A stretch of 64,000 nt of DNA from Circinella minor (Eukaryota; Mucoromycota; Mucoromycetes; Mucorales; Lichtheimiaceae): positions 186,001-250,000 of the forward strand of contig JAEPRB010000021.1 of NCBI GenBank assembly GCA_016758965.1, written 5' to 3'. Below the pieces are notes generated by a model that worked only from the letters and a program-made list of their open reading frames with translations, searched no databases and was not told the origin of the DNA. Below, piece by piece: positions 11,690-24,189 of the stretch (within the stretch, counting starts at the first letter, position 1; each line of letters opens with the position of its first letter). A program made the translations under genes and the position numbers.

Positions 11690-12573
11690 AAATAATTATA
11701 TGATCACCTCCCAATGTAATTATGCGTGGAAATGAGCTACCGGATATATCAGCAGGTGTACAATGTAATAGATTTTGATAACTAAGTTGAAGTGGACGCA
11801 TAAAAAGGCCATTATCATATGGGCTGTGTAAATAAATCACAAATATGGATATGAAAATAAATTATTTATCATTCATATCGTTGCAATGTAGATATTTCTT
11901 TTTTTTTTTTTTTTGTTAACAGGCACTATTGTAAGTCACTAAAGAAAAGGTACAAAAAGCTCATCACGTCATTGCAATATCCCCAGTACCAATCACTACA
12001 GTCGAATTGATAAGAAGATTCACTTTCTGAGGGACATTGTATCTGTTTTGAAAAGTTTAAAAACAATAAGTTTGTTAGGAGCTATTATATAATTTGTTGT
12101 AATATGATATACAATACATATGTATCCGCCAGCAATAGGTGCTCTTCGACTTTCTTCACGAATACCAGAACAACCAAAATGTGTACCAAGACGATAGCTT
12201 GTTGCAGTATCAGAGGGGGCCACCTGGTATATTTGATACATATTAAAAAAAAAGCTAATCACACACACGTCATGTATCGATTTCCAACATGTTATTATAT
12301 AATTGTGTATATATTAGTATTAATAATATTACCTAATGGCAATGTCGTAGATAACTGACTCATTCTTAAGACTATCAACATATGGTAAATGGGCAAAAGT
12401 TTCAATCCCTGATAAAGCACCTTGTTCTGCAGTGATAGGATAATTAATAAGTTTTCATTACTTTGTGTAAAAGGTAATTGTTGTCTTTTTGCTCTAACTG
12501 AAGCACCAGATGTAGTACCAGTAATGAGAATAACAGTGCCCAAAAAAAGTAAAGATGAAGTTGGTAAGTTCAT
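11690..12573 (-). pseudogene. Agmatinase-like (ureohydrolase family) pseudogene, C-terminus lost
   Basis: Agmatinases hydrolyse agmatine to putrescine and urea using two Mn ions. A signal-peptide-like start (LLFLGTVILITGTTSG, exon from 12,573) is followed by ALSGIETFAHLPYVDSL (12,425-12,336), DTATSYRLGTHFG and SGIRE (12,223-12,118), YNVP and a GDIAMT block (12,042-11,968), then PYDNGLFM and PRIITLGGDH (11,823-11,700). All are ordered as in fungal agmatinases, including the GGDH metal-site motif. The copy looks broken. Joining the signal peptide to the first conserved block needs a frameshift or a 35-nt intron, the exon 1 to exon 2 junction is out of frame by one base, and a stop follows soon after GGDH, so the catalytic DAHxD and later motifs are missing. 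Later motifs were searched for downstream and not found. Confidence 0.7.
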
Positions 12574-12951
12574 AATATAAATATATTTATTTTTTTAATA
12601 CGTATATATGTGTAAATAAGTTTTCGAGTGCCTTTAACCGAATGAAAATGACTGATCTATATAGAGAATGTTTCACTAGATATAACTATAGATTGTAGTC
12701 CTAAATAATAGAAAGCTTGATAAGAAGCGAGAAACAAGAATCAATTTTGTATTATTTATTATACACACAATGCAAGATAAAATAAATTTATTTTGAATGG
12801 TAAATAGATATGGTTTATGAAAGATCTGTGTACATTTTTATTATGTAAAAAAAAAAAAAGAAAAAAAAAACTGGGAAGTATATAATAATAGTATATAAAA
12901 AAGGGGAGATAATAATAAAACAAGTCAGATTCGGTTAGGATTTTGTTAATT

Positions 12952-13858
12952 TTAAACTTGAGCATCAGCACCAAATTCATTATCAAGACCTGGTTCAAGT
13001 AATGCAGCATGACCTAAAACAACGATAGCAGCTGCACCTATTATAGCCATAGTTATATTAAATACAGTAATGTGAGTAAAACTTTCTTTGTTTATCATAA
13101 TATATATCATCATCCGCAATATGTTGTCATTTTTCGTTATGTTATTGTTTTGTCATATGTTGTACAAACAGGTACACATACACAATTAACAATTCCTCTC
13201 TTTTTTTTTCCCTTTAAAACCTTCAACTTACCAATAATCCAGAAAACAGCACCCGTTGCACCAGAGAAAAGTAATAAAATCAATGAAGCACCAGCATAAC
13301 CAGCATACAGAGAGGAAGGTGAAATACTAGTACCACCAAGAGTCAAGGGTCCATTCAATCGTGAGATCACATAAAAACCTCCAAAGATGAAAGCAATGGT
13401 GAACAATAACATCCAGTTTGTGATTCTAAATAATAATCAACTCAATTTCAATTAGTCTCAAAAAAAAAAAAATACCTGGTAATAATAATAATACATACAC
13501 CGCATAAATAGCAAGACCTAATACGATGAGCAAATAGTTTGCTCCAAAGTATTGCAAGTTATAACTAAATAAATATATATATAAATTAGTAATTTTAATA
13601 TTTTCATTCATTTTAAAAAATGAACATCAATGATAATACATACTTCCAACGTTTACTAATTTCAGCAAACGAGGTTGTAAAACTGAATCGGTTCTTATCA
13701 AAAAAGTCGCCCAGGGGTCGTAAGTTAGATAACTTTTCTTGTCTGAATTTCTTAATACCTTCTAAAGAAGAACTGAAACGCGACTCTGCTTCTGCAGCCA
13801 TAGCGTTACCAACATGTTGTGCTGCTGCTCCAGAAATAAGGGGTTCTGCTGTACTCAT
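12952..13858 (-). CDS. PRA1 family (prenylated Rab acceptor, Yip3-like) protein
   Basis: A small membrane protein of the Golgi/ER that binds prenylated Rab GTPases and helps load them onto membranes. Four exons: 13858-13644, 13564-13499, 13425-13232 and 13085-12952, all with GT-AG introns, giving 202 aa. The N-terminal third carries RPLGDFFDKNRFS, the family's conserved entry to the membrane domain. Next come FGANYLLIVLGLAIYAV and ITNWMLLFTIAFIFGGFYV, then a second hydrophobic pair ending in GAAAIVVLGHAALLEPG. The acidic tail LDNEFGADAQV closes the protein. Family proteins are usually 140-190 aa, so the length is slightly long because of an N-terminal extension. The start is the only in-frame ATG at the head of exon 1. 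The family call is firm; the exact paralogue is not. Confidence 0.9.
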
Positions 13859-14727
13859 ATCGTATTATTATTATTCGTTTGTTTATTTTCTTATAAAAAC
13901 AAGAAAAAGAGATACTATTTTTTAAATGAAAAAGAAAAGAAGCAAAAAAAGTTAGACCTTGGCAAATTCATTCTTATTTCGCCACTTGGAGATTCTTACC
14001 CTTTTTTTAAGGCTCCGCTTTGGGATAGTGGATTTCATCAAAATGAATTGAAAATTTATGAATAGACTACCACAACATTCTTTATCAATTATTTCTTTCT
14101 TTATATAATTATAATAAGTTATATAAATGGGGAGTTTATTTAATCTATAAAGAATAGTAATGATAATAATAATAATAATAATAATATTACAATAAACCAT
14201 CTTATTTATATTTTTATATATTGATAGTTTAATTAATTGAAATTTTAGCTGACATTTCTTTTATCGCATATTCTTGGTAATATGACTTGCAAGTTCTTGG
14301 CTTCACACTCTCTTTTAGACTCTAGGGCTTGGCAATAAGTTTCACTATTTTTTAATATGGCTAGAAATTAACAATTTTCTAATATTGGAAGATAGATTGA
14401 ATCATTTTATACTTAGTGGTTGAATTAGATGAATGATGATTGATATACCATGAATCTAGAATTAAAGTAATGCATAATATTACTAAAATGATAATAGAGA
14501 TAATACATCTATATCCATATCCATAATAAAAATATACATAGTGTAAAAAGAAGTAGTCCTTTTACTCGTTAAACCTTTTTTTCTTGATTGATTCATTATT
14601 ATTAAATAAAATAGAGTGTAAATGAAAATGTATATAAAAAAAAAATAACATGCTTTATAAATATGTATAACAAAATGAATGAATGTAAAAATGTGGGGAT
14701 AGAAAGAAAGGGGGGAGGTGGGTAAAA
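13859..14727. other. Intergenic, nothing recognised
   Basis: Upstream of the PRA1 gene and downstream of the Rrp17 gene. A/T-rich, with an AAT/ATA run near 14160-14185. No coding region or RNA gene was recognised. Confidence 0.6.
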
Positions 14728-15409
14728 CTAATCGTTATTATTCCAATCATCCATATCTTCAATGACTGTTACAGTAGTTAATGCTGAAGATGATTTAAAT
14801 TCTTTGACATCAGGTTCCTTTTTTTCTTGTTCTTTTTCTTCTTCTTTATCTTCACTATCAGTAAAAACTGTTTCTTCTTCTTCATCATCATTTTCATCAT
14901 CTGACAACCCAGCTAAATAACAATAAGATTATTATTAATATCCATATATTCATAGCTTATAATATTTAATATATTTTCTTATTAAATACCTTTTAGAGCA
15001 GCTTGCATATCAGCTAATCTTTGCTCCATTTGTCGTTTCCGTTCTGCTTTAATTGCTGCTCTATCTTTAATCTTTTCTTGCCGTAATCGTTCTTGCCAAT
15101 TTTCTTGTGCTTTCTTCTTTCTTTCTACTTTACGTTTATGAAATCCAGTCAAATATTCTCTATTATATATATATATATCTCAAGTTAATTCCAAAGTTGT
15201 TGTTATTGTGTTGATCGATCTGGATCTTTTTTTTTTATTATATGTAGTTTTTTTTATTTTTAATCGAGATCTTACTTTCTAGAATCTGGATCAAATTCAA
15301 CACGTTCAATAGTTTGTTGCTTTCTTTTCCGTTTCTTTGCATATGCTTTAGATCCTGCTGTAAGAATATCCGTATTTTTGACTTTTTTATTATTGTTGGC
15401 TTTTGGCAT
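14728..15409 (-). CDS. RRP17: Rrp17/Nol12-type ribosomal RNA-processing protein
   Basis: A nucleolar RNA-binding protein; yeast Rrp17 is a 5'-3' exonuclease that matures the 5' ends of 5.8S and 25S rRNA, and Nol12 is the animal counterpart. Three exons, 15409-15276, 15159-14990 and 14912-14728, give 162 aa. The basic N-terminus holds a likely nuclear signal (AKKRKRKQQ). It is followed by the family signature VEFDPDSRKEYLTGFHKRK spanning the first intron, then a long charged helix (RQEKIKDRAAIKAERKRQ). The C-terminal half is acidic (SDDENDDEEEE). Length and layout match the family's short fungal members. The start at 15409 is the first ATG before MPKANNNKK; an upstream in-frame ATG at 15472 would add a hydrophobic, non-conserved stretch and was not used. 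Confidence 0.9.
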
Positions 15410-16525
15410 TTTGCTGAGATTTGGAATCAAAGAATAAAAAAGTGAAAAAAAAAAATCAAGTATTTGAAACAATTTTTCTTTACGACTCGAAAGGAACGGC
15501 GGGACCGGAAAGTCGTTTTCGTTTCACAAGGTAAATGCAGGGTTATCCACTATAATTTATTGTTAATATCAAAATCCATAACTACATTCTATATCATTAT
15601 CTTGATCGTATTCAATATATATATATATATAACTAGCGACCATACTCTATTATAGTATAACAGAATATACATAGTGAATATTACATAAATAGCCTGACAA
15701 ACTTTTCTAATGTGTGTGTTACAGTTGCTATTATTTCAGAGGCAGTTCCTATGGTACTTGTTGGATTGATGTTCATAATTGAACTTTTCAGCTCTACCAT
15801 ATTGTGTATAGACAGAAGAACACATTAAACATTGAAGTACGTACTTATAAGCTGATTAACACGTCGAAATATTTCCATATCAAAAGAAAGTGGGACAAAT
15901 TGGAGTGTGGATATGCTATAATTTAAAACAGTCGTTGAACGTGTGCGAGGCTGCTAGTGCACTCATTTCATCTATTCAACCAGCGACTACTTCATATTCT
16001 TTCTTGATACTCTCATTTTTTATTTTTATATTTTTAAATCCACTTTAAGAATTTATTATGTAGAATGTCAGTATGAGGGAGATGCTGTTGTTAAGGATAC
16101 TTTACGATTATTGTTACCGTGATACACATAAACTTACAAAAAGTATCCAATTTTTTGATGTGCTGCATACGTACCAATTATCTTTTTCTTGAAGAAAAGA
16201 TTGTCGATAAAGCAACAATCCTTCTATAATATGCACTTCTAGTTTAATTATTTGAAGTTTATTAAACAATCGGTAATTCCAGCTGGGAGAATGTTCGAAG
16301 AAACATATTACCATGAAATCAATGTTTGATAATAAAAGCTTCATTCAAATGAAAATTTATGAGAAACTGCATTTAAAAGGTTATACAATCCACTCTTTTA
16401 TTTTGAAAATGGAGATATCAATAGGAATTACTAGGCCCAATCAACTATTTTTTTTTTATTTCCAGCAGATGCTCAGAAACAACTATACCAGTTTTTTTTT
16501 CTTATATTCCTCAAAATAGTATAAT
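15410..16525. promoter_or_regulatory. Divergent intergenic region between RRP17 and CCDC25-like gene
   Basis: About 1.1 kb separating two genes that point away from each other, so it must contain both promoters. It is A/T-rich with a TA-repeat near 15615-15630. No specific binding site could be named. Confidence 0.5.
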
Positions 16526-17658
16526 ATGGTGTTGTATTTTCAAAGCAAAGGTACAAATATTTTTATATACAATGGAATTCATATTATAGTCAATGCTAAT
16601 ATATAATTAATTACATTCAGTTGTTGACCCTCCAATTACCATTTACATGGGAAAGGACAAGTTTGAAAGTAAGGCTGTCCTTTTATTTAGATCTTTTTAC
16701 AAAAAGGATAAGTTTAAACATTTAACTGACATTCTTAGATCAACCTACGGTCCTTTTTTTTTAAGACGAAGATCTTATTAAATATGGATTTACTGAGGAT
16801 ATCTGGTACATATCTATTTCTTAAAATATAAAGCGTAAAGAAGTTTTATTTCTTACAGTATACAATGTTCTAAACTTTTATAATTTTCTTTCATGTAGGG
16901 TATGTAAAAGGATATTAAACAACGCATAAGGAGAAATAGGACTCAAAAAAAAAGATGATTTTATATATATATAGTTTCACGTTGACAAATTATCCAGTGC
17001 ACATGTTTATGTTCGTTTACAACCAGGACAAACTTGGGATGATATTCCAGAAGCTGTTGTAGAAGATTGTGCACAACTTGTCAAAGCTAATAGTATTGAA
17101 GGTTATTATCATTAAATAGCACAAAAAAAATAAGGTAAATTCATGTACCTTGATTTTACTGATATATCTTTATTTTTAAATAGGCAACAAGAGAAATAAT
17201 ATTACTGTCATTTATACACCATGGGATAATCTTAAAAAGACACCCGGTATGGAAACAGGTCAAGTTACTTTTTATAATCATAAAAAGGTTAGACGTGTTC
17301 ATGTCGAAAAGCGGATTAATGAAATTGTAAATCGATTGAATAAGACCAAAGAAGTACGAGAAACAGATCTTATGCATGAAAAAATTCAACGTGAAAAGGT
17401 TGATCGAAAACAAGCCAGAGAAAGTGAATTTGCAGAGGTAAAAAAAATAAATAAATAATAACTTATTTATGAATAGATAAATTGAACAAGCCTATTTTTA
17501 TTTTATATTTACAGAAAGAAGAAGCACAACGTTTGGCAGCTGAAAAACGAAAAGCTGAAAAGGATATTAATGATATGTTCGATGAAAGTCGAATGCATAG
17601 TAACTGGCGAGCACATGAAGTGGAAGATATTAATGCTGCTGAAGAAGATTTTATGTAA
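16526..17658 (+). CDS. CCDC25/Jlp2-like protein with NFACT-R domain
   Basis: Member of the CCDC25 family, whose NFACT-R domain is related to the RNA-binding part of ribosome quality-control factor Rqc2. Human CCDC25 also binds extracellular DNA, a role not expected here. Six exons: 16526-16550, 16621-16668, 16766-16805/6, 16975-17101, 17184-17437, 17515-17658. The conserved path is [64 protein letters not shown], then a coiled coil and a terminal DFM as in the human protein. About 212 aa, close to the human 208. Oddity: the intron after exon 3 leaves the frame one base short with any GT donor; TGG then TTTCAC is required by conservation. This is either a non-GT splice, a sequence error or a recent mutation. 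Confidence 0.85.
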
Positions 17659-18527
17659 AAAATAATAATAAAGGCATTTTGCTCTAATATTCTATCATAC
17701 ATGTTAATCCTACTTTTGATGTTGTTCGTGAAGGACTTATTGTACATCTCAACCATTTTTAGCTTCATTTTTTTTTAAAGAATGCACCACTCCTTTATTT
17801 ATTCTACCAACAAATTTCGTAAACATCACAAAAAATCACTTTTTTTTTATGTTCATCCATATTTTTTTCCTGCTTATAATTCGTGAAGCAGTACACCATC
17901 ACGGAACGAGAACACGATATATTCTGTGTAAGAAAACATCAAAATCAAACATAATAAACAACTAAAAAATAATGTTGTTTACACTTTACACACACACACA
18001 AATATATACATACTGTATTTGGTATCAATGTGACAAAAAAAATGTCGCACATTCAGAAAAAAAAAGGAGAAAGGCAAACCTAATAAATGGATGGCATATG
18101 GTGGTACGTATGTATTATTTTTTTATGCTATATAGTACGATGGATCCGCATATAAAGTTGACTGCATAGGATATATTTATTTCTCAATATGATATGTAGA
18201 CCCAATGGAAGAACAACGATAGTCGAATATAGAAAATACATTTTTTCAATAAAAAAAATATACAAGCGAAAAGTCAAAGCTGTATATAGTTCTAAATGGT
18301 CAATGTAGTTTATTCTTTTTTATTAGTGAAATGTATATAAATATAGAAAGAAGAAAAAGAAATATGATGATATATAACACTTATTATTATTGTTAATTGA
18401 AAGAACAACATTATACATGGGTTGCTTTTTTTTATGATGATGATGATGATTATGATGATGACAATAATGATTATGATTATGATGATGGGGATAGTGATTA
18501 TTATGGATGTAATGATTATGGGAATGA
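17659..18527. other. Convergent 3' region with GAT-rich repeat
   Basis: Lies between the 3' ends of the CCDC25-like gene and the Vac7 gene. It holds a degenerate GAT/TGATTA trinucleotide tract from about 18435 that runs on into the last codons of Vac7. No gene was recognised. Confidence 0.6.
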
Positions 18528-20842
18528 TTATAGTAATGGTGATGTGAGTGACGATGACGATATTGGGGGTGGATTTTTTATCAACTTTTTACCATCTTTT
18601 AAACAATAGCTTTGATCGGGATCTTCAGAAACACCATTTGTTGGATCAACCCTGGCAACATCACAAATAGCAGCTGATTGTCTATAAAAACTGCCAAATG
18701 GAAATGGACGATACTTGAGTACTCCACGAGCAACCAGTCCATATTGATAACGGATAATTCGAGACCATCGTTGATTTCCACTTTTATCCGCACCTGGTGA
18801 TTTTATCCGAATTTGGCTACTAGCTTCAAATGGTCCTTCTGCAGATAACATAGCTGGAGAAAACAAAAGTGGTTCATCAAATCTGTAAAAACTACCTAGG
18901 TATTCAGCAGGATCCACTCCATGAGGTATGATTGGCGAAGCTGTCTCATTGTTTCCTCCTCCTCCTTCATAATAATCTAAAGGTACTACTTGGCTAAATG
19001 CAAACAGACTAATATCTGCATCCGCTACATGGACAGTCCACCAATTCCAGTTATTTGCCTTGACCCGCAAGTCGAAAATAAGCTCCTTGTCTGATGCTAA
19101 TACACGACCCATTTCTACTGAAATATCAGTCAGTGGTCTAGCACGATATATAGCAAGAAAAACAAGACCTAACAGAGATAGTAATAGACCACATAGAATG
19201 TTTCGAATTATACTCCATGGTCTTTTTGTGTTACTACCATTATTATTGCTATGATTGATATGGCGATGACGACGTTTTGATCGTCGGAATAATAAAGGTG
19301 CTGCTTCATCATCACTACTATATCCATCGGTTTGATATGCTTCTGGGTATATTCGTTGTCGATTTGTTGTTGCTGATGATGGTATTTGATTATGATGATG
19401 CTGAGATGATGGTAATGATGTAGAAGGTGGTGGTAAGCCGAGTAAATGAGATGGCGTCGTACGCATTGAATGTTTATTATCATACCATTGATGTGGCTCC
19501 CAAGTTTCACTTGCCTGAAGATTTTTGGGACGATGATCCATAACATTACTACGTAGCTTTGGGCGATGAGGCTGTGATATACTTTCTTCTTCATCTAATG
19601 CAACAGATCCAGCTTGTTGTTGTTGCTGTTGAGTATGATTTTGAGAATGTATTGGCTGTTGTGATTGCTGTCGTGTTAAAGATCGGAAAAGATCACCCAG
19701 GAAACTACTTGTTCTTGACAATGTACTTAAACGACGAGAATCCTGCATAGGTGATGCAGGTGATGATCGTATTGATTGTGGACGATAGATGAGATCCGAA
19801 TGGTAAGAAGCATGATCAATAGTCGTACCACCATATGAATATACGTATTGTTCGTTTTCATCTGAATCTATATAACAACACACAATTATGAAACAATATG
19901 AGTCTACTATTGGATGAAAATGAAAAAAAAACATTTTTTTTTGTTTACCTTCAACATTCGAAACAGCGTCAATTAGATTTCGATGAAATACTTCGGCTGG
20001 TGTTGCAGTACCAGTCATGGGTGGAGGAGGGCGTCGACGCTTTTTGGTTGTATTACGAGTAACTCGATCTCCCTGGTAGAAAGAAAAAAAAAAGAGGAGA
20101 AATAGAAGGGAAAGGGAAGCAAGAAAGGAGTTTTTTTTTTATAATTAAAGTTAATGACATATTATCACCCTTCCCTTTCAAAAAAATAAAAAACACTCTT
20201 TCCCATTTATGGTGAATTGATATTTATTTATTTATTTACCTCGCCTTTAGATTTTGCAGGTTGACGAGTTGGTTTTGTATTCGTCACAGAAAATGTACTT
20301 GATGGTGTATGGATACCATTGCTTGAAACAGATGGAGTAATACTATTAGGAGTAACAGTGGGAGGAGAAGAAGGTCGTGGTGGGTGTTGCAATTGTTGTT
20401 GTTGCGGTTGTTGCGGGTCATTATTAATAAGTAATTGTGGTGGAGAAGAATTTGAATTAGGTAGTTGTGGAGAAGGTATTTCTTTATGTTCATTAGGTTG
20501 TGGATCAAAACGTGCTTTTTCAACAGTAAGATTACGATCAAAATTTGTCATTGGGAATTCCCGTCGAAGATTTTGAGGATATTTATCTGTATGAATAGTA
20601 GCGAATTTAGGCTTATAAGGTCTCTTTTTAGATTCATCCTGTTGTTGTTGGCGAGTTGTGGAATTTCCCTTATCTCCAGCATTTGTATTTGTATTTGTAG
20701 CTGTTGTTTCCTCAGCATTACTAATAGTGTTCGAAAGAGGTAGGGGAGAAGTACTGCTTTCTGGCATCTCTGGAGAAAGAAAAGATTCTTTTTCCGATCC
20801 GTTCAATTGAGCCGACATTCGACTAAAAATACCAAGAACCAA
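18528..20842 (-). CDS. VAC7: Vac7-like activator of vacuolar PI(3,5)P2 synthesis
   Basis: Vac7 is a vacuole-membrane protein of fungi that activates the PI3P 5-kinase Fab1 and is needed for vacuole fission and inheritance. Three exons, 20842-20240, 20072-19949 and 19867-18528, give 688 aa. The first 460 residues are low-complexity and rich in Ser, Pro, Gln and Asn. A single membrane segment (LLLSLLGLVFLAIY, about 462-483) follows a basic cluster. The lumenal tail has the conserved core: VKANNWNWWTVHVADADIS then LFAFSQVVP, an LEA-like fold, and later a cysteine pair. This domain order is that of Pfam Vac7. A second in-frame ATG eight codons in (20818, MSAQLNG) is an equally plausible start. 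A run of (GAT)n lies just after the stop. The alternative reading is a generic fungal LEA-domain membrane protein. Confidence 0.85.
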
Positions 20843-21129
20843 CTCAACAAGCCAAAAGAATGGGAGGAAGGAGAATTATAAAGACGAACTCTTTTTTTTA
20901 CAAAAAAAAAAGTGAAAAAAAAACCTTTTATACTTTATATATATATAATTGAGACAAAGTGCGTATGTGCGTGAGAGACAAAAAAAAAAAAAGAGTGTAT
21001 ATATATGTGTGTGTGTGCCTATATGTATATATATATATTTAAGAGAAGAGAAAGTGGAGAAGGTAAATGAAAGAAAGGGAAAAAAAATATTTACAAAAAA
21101 GAAAGGCCCGCATAAAAAATAAATAAATT
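20843..21129. other. Short gap between Vac7 start and glycosyltransferase 3' end
   Basis: A/T-rich with purine runs and a GT/TA microsatellite at about 20998-21042. It would contain the Vac7 promoter. Nothing else was seen. Confidence 0.5.
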
Positions 21130-24100
21130 CTAAATTGGTGTTGGTACTGCCGAACTAGTAGGTAAATAAAGTGTCACTAATTTGGTGGGTAATTCAGTTT
21201 GTTTCTCCTCCTGTGGTTTCTTTTTGTTATTCTTCTTCTTTTTAGTGTACTCTTTTTGATCCACTTCTTCAACCACTACATGCGCAAATGCACATAGCAA
21301 ATCAGAAGGATCATAATCGTCTGCGTGGTTATGAATGCATGCAGATACTTGCTCTTGTAATTCTCTACCTCGCTCAGCGAGGATATCCAAAGTTGCAGGT
21401 TTACCAAACAAGTCCAAGACAGGTAAATCACCCCAATCCGGTAATTGTCGATCAGGTAGTGTAAAGGTATCTTTTAATAATGGTACCGTATATAATCCGG
21501 CCACTGCTTGAGCTGCCCCTGGTAAATCGAGGTTATCTACTTCTTCATGTTTAGTACCATGTTCGGGTAACTGGTGTCGAGTTGAAAAACTAGCATTGTC
21601 TTCAAAGTTAGGATAAAGCATGACATTTCCGCGCAGATACATAAGTTCGTCAAGATAACGTCTCCAGGAGTACATCCAGTGACGCGACCGTGCACCGGGA
21701 ACTTCAATCGTTTGAAGTTGATGGGAGTCTTGGTCAGCAACACGAGCTGTCATATAGTCATGAAATTCACGCCAATGTTCAGGAAAATAAACGGCACCCC
21801 CACCTATGCTGCACGGAGCTTGCATTAAATAAGGAGTATATCCGGTTGGGGGTTCAAACAACTCCCGTTGTTCTTCACTTGAGTCAACGATCCGTGGTGA
21901 GTATAAGCTAACGCCGAACAGGTTCTTTTTCGGGGTTGGATTATAACGATACTTAAGAATACTATATTTGACCCAAATATAAAATAAAGGTGATACTTCC
22001 ATACCATCGTCAAGAATAACAGCATATTCACTATTACTGGCTGGATACCAAGATTCAGCAAACATCCACGCACGGCTTGTAGGCACAATGCGATGTCGGA
22101 GGTCTTTTTCGCCATGTGGCCAAAATAGAGTTTCCGAAAGTCGCTGTGTTTTGACATTACTTGTGCATTCCATGAAAATCGTAATATCGACCGTGTCACC
22201 AAGGTAACGGGCATTTTGTACTGATTGTAGTAATCGCTCAAAAGGAGGTGCATCGTCACTTTCAGTTGTTAATACCATTTTCACCGTAAAATCGTGCCAT
22301 CCTAAAAAAATATTATTAAAGAGATTGATTATTATTTTAATTATTTATCAGTGACCCTCATCAACCCACACGCATTAACACTATCCAAATATAGAATTTT
22401 TACTAAGCTTACGTTGAAGTGTACTGACTGGTAATTCTGACATCCATGTCACATGATCCAAGTCATAATGAGGCAAACCAACAATTGCTATGTTGGGAAG
22501 TATATGTTGCATTGTTTGTATAGAATCCAAACCATCTTGTTGTACATGAATCACAACTTGAATTTGTGCCACCATCACTAATCGAGTTAATCGTGGAACC
22601 AGGTGATTCGATTGTGATTCCAATAATTGAAGATCATGAATACGATCCTTTGGAATAGATGATGCACATTTTGCATCATAGGATGAGAGAAGTGTGACAA
22701 TATCATTAACATGAAGACTACCACGACCTGTAGTAGCAATATGTACAATAGCATTATTATCAACCCTTTTATGCATTTCACATATAAGTTCCATCCATGC
22801 AGTATCTAATTGTTCTTCTTCATCCATTAAAAACATGATTGCTTCTGGTACTTGTACTTGGGCTTGATTTTCCTTCTTTATTTCACCATCGTCTGTTGTT
22901 GTTGGTTTTTGGACAATTACGTCATTTTCGAAACCCAAAGTATCGTCATTCTCGTTCTTATTGGCAAGATCATCGATCTTGGCAAGATATTGATTTATAC
23001 TTGTACAAAGAATATCGTTGTTGGACTTGTCGCTATTAGTGCTTGTAGTAGTAATGGTATAGTCTATATCTGATTCATCTTCTGCCTTGGGTAATGTCAC
23101 AGATTGAATTCCAACCACTGCCTTGAGATTACGACTAATCCAATAACCCAATGGTACATCATCATTGACATAAGGTGAAAGGGCAGCCAGCCATTCAGAT
23201 CGTAATAACCAAACATCATTTACAATATCTACTGTTTGATGTTCCACAACTGGTTCACAAGATACATATTTATTTTCTTGCTGATAGCTACGGTCGTTGT
23301 CGGTTATTGTAATTTGAGCTCCATGATGACCCAAAAGGATTTCACGATAGGTATTTGTTTGAGCTAATTTCATAAGCAATTCTAAATAGCGTTTACCAGG
23401 AAGAATATCCTTGTCAACAATCCAAACGTAATCTGTACTTGATCGTATCCGTCGTACATCTCCTATCCAAACTTCTATATTTTTACGTGCTGATTCTTCC
23501 TGTTGCTGTCGTTGCTGTTGTACAATAGGGTCATCTTCTGTTGTACATACAATCCAGATAAAATCGGGAGCAATCGATTGAGATTGAATAGCTTCAACTT
23601 GTTGTTGAACTTTATTGTTACATAGAACGATGGCTGTTACTGATGGCTGTTGTGATTCATCCAATTCGATTGTATCTGCATGTGCAATAATATCGTTTAA
23701 TTTACGTCGAGTTTCTATTGATTATTTATTTTATAATTAATGTTTGTAAATAATCGATATATTAATATATTATAAAAAATAGAGCAATTTTTCTATTGGG
23801 TATAGATATTTTGTGCTGTAAATATACATACGCATATAAAATGCAAAAAAGGGGCTGTGTGTGTGGGGGGGGGGTTATTGTAAATTACAATTATTAAAAA
23901 TTAAGGGAGGGATAACAAAAAGAAAAATACGACACCAACCTAAATGTTTATGATTATTCCTGGTTACTGAATGCCAGGATTGTGACCAAAGTGGAGAAAC
24001 ACTGTCTGCAAGTTCTGCTGCATCCAGATAATCAACAAGGGGTATTGATGAAGAAACTTGTTGACTCTTTGTCTTCGATGGCTTTTTTAAATGGGATGAC

Positions 24101-24189
24101 CATGCATAGAAAGATGTGATAACAAGTAGAAGGCAGGTAAGAGTAGCGCAAAATAAAAACCCTAATCTTTGTTGCCGTATTACTGCCAT
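21130..24189 (-). CDS. Large type II membrane glycosyltransferase-like protein (GT2-like)
   Basis: A predicted Golgi-type membrane enzyme of unknown substrate. Three exons, 24189-23940, 23714-22413 and 22301-21130, give 907 aa. A short basic cytosolic end is followed by one membrane segment (FLFCATLTCLLLVITSFYAW, residues about 11-30). Two regions look like nucleotide-sugar-binding folds. The first has SVTAIVLCNNKVQQQ, a GT2-like start, and a VWIVDKDILPG site. The second has FTVKMVLTTESDDAPPFERL, then DITIFMECT and YAVILDDGMEVSPLFY with a DD pair. The C-terminal domain holds PPTGYTPYLMQAPCSIGGG. The layout matches a fungal/plant group of uncharacterised GT2-like proteins, recalled by pattern. 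The last about 30 residues are a lysine-rich tract. The enzyme activity is not proved by the sequence. Confidence 0.75.

Noticed and set aside
20319..20743. Cys-rich frames opposite the Vac7 exon
   Set aside because: They are antisense shadows of the Gln/Asn-rich Vac7 coding region.
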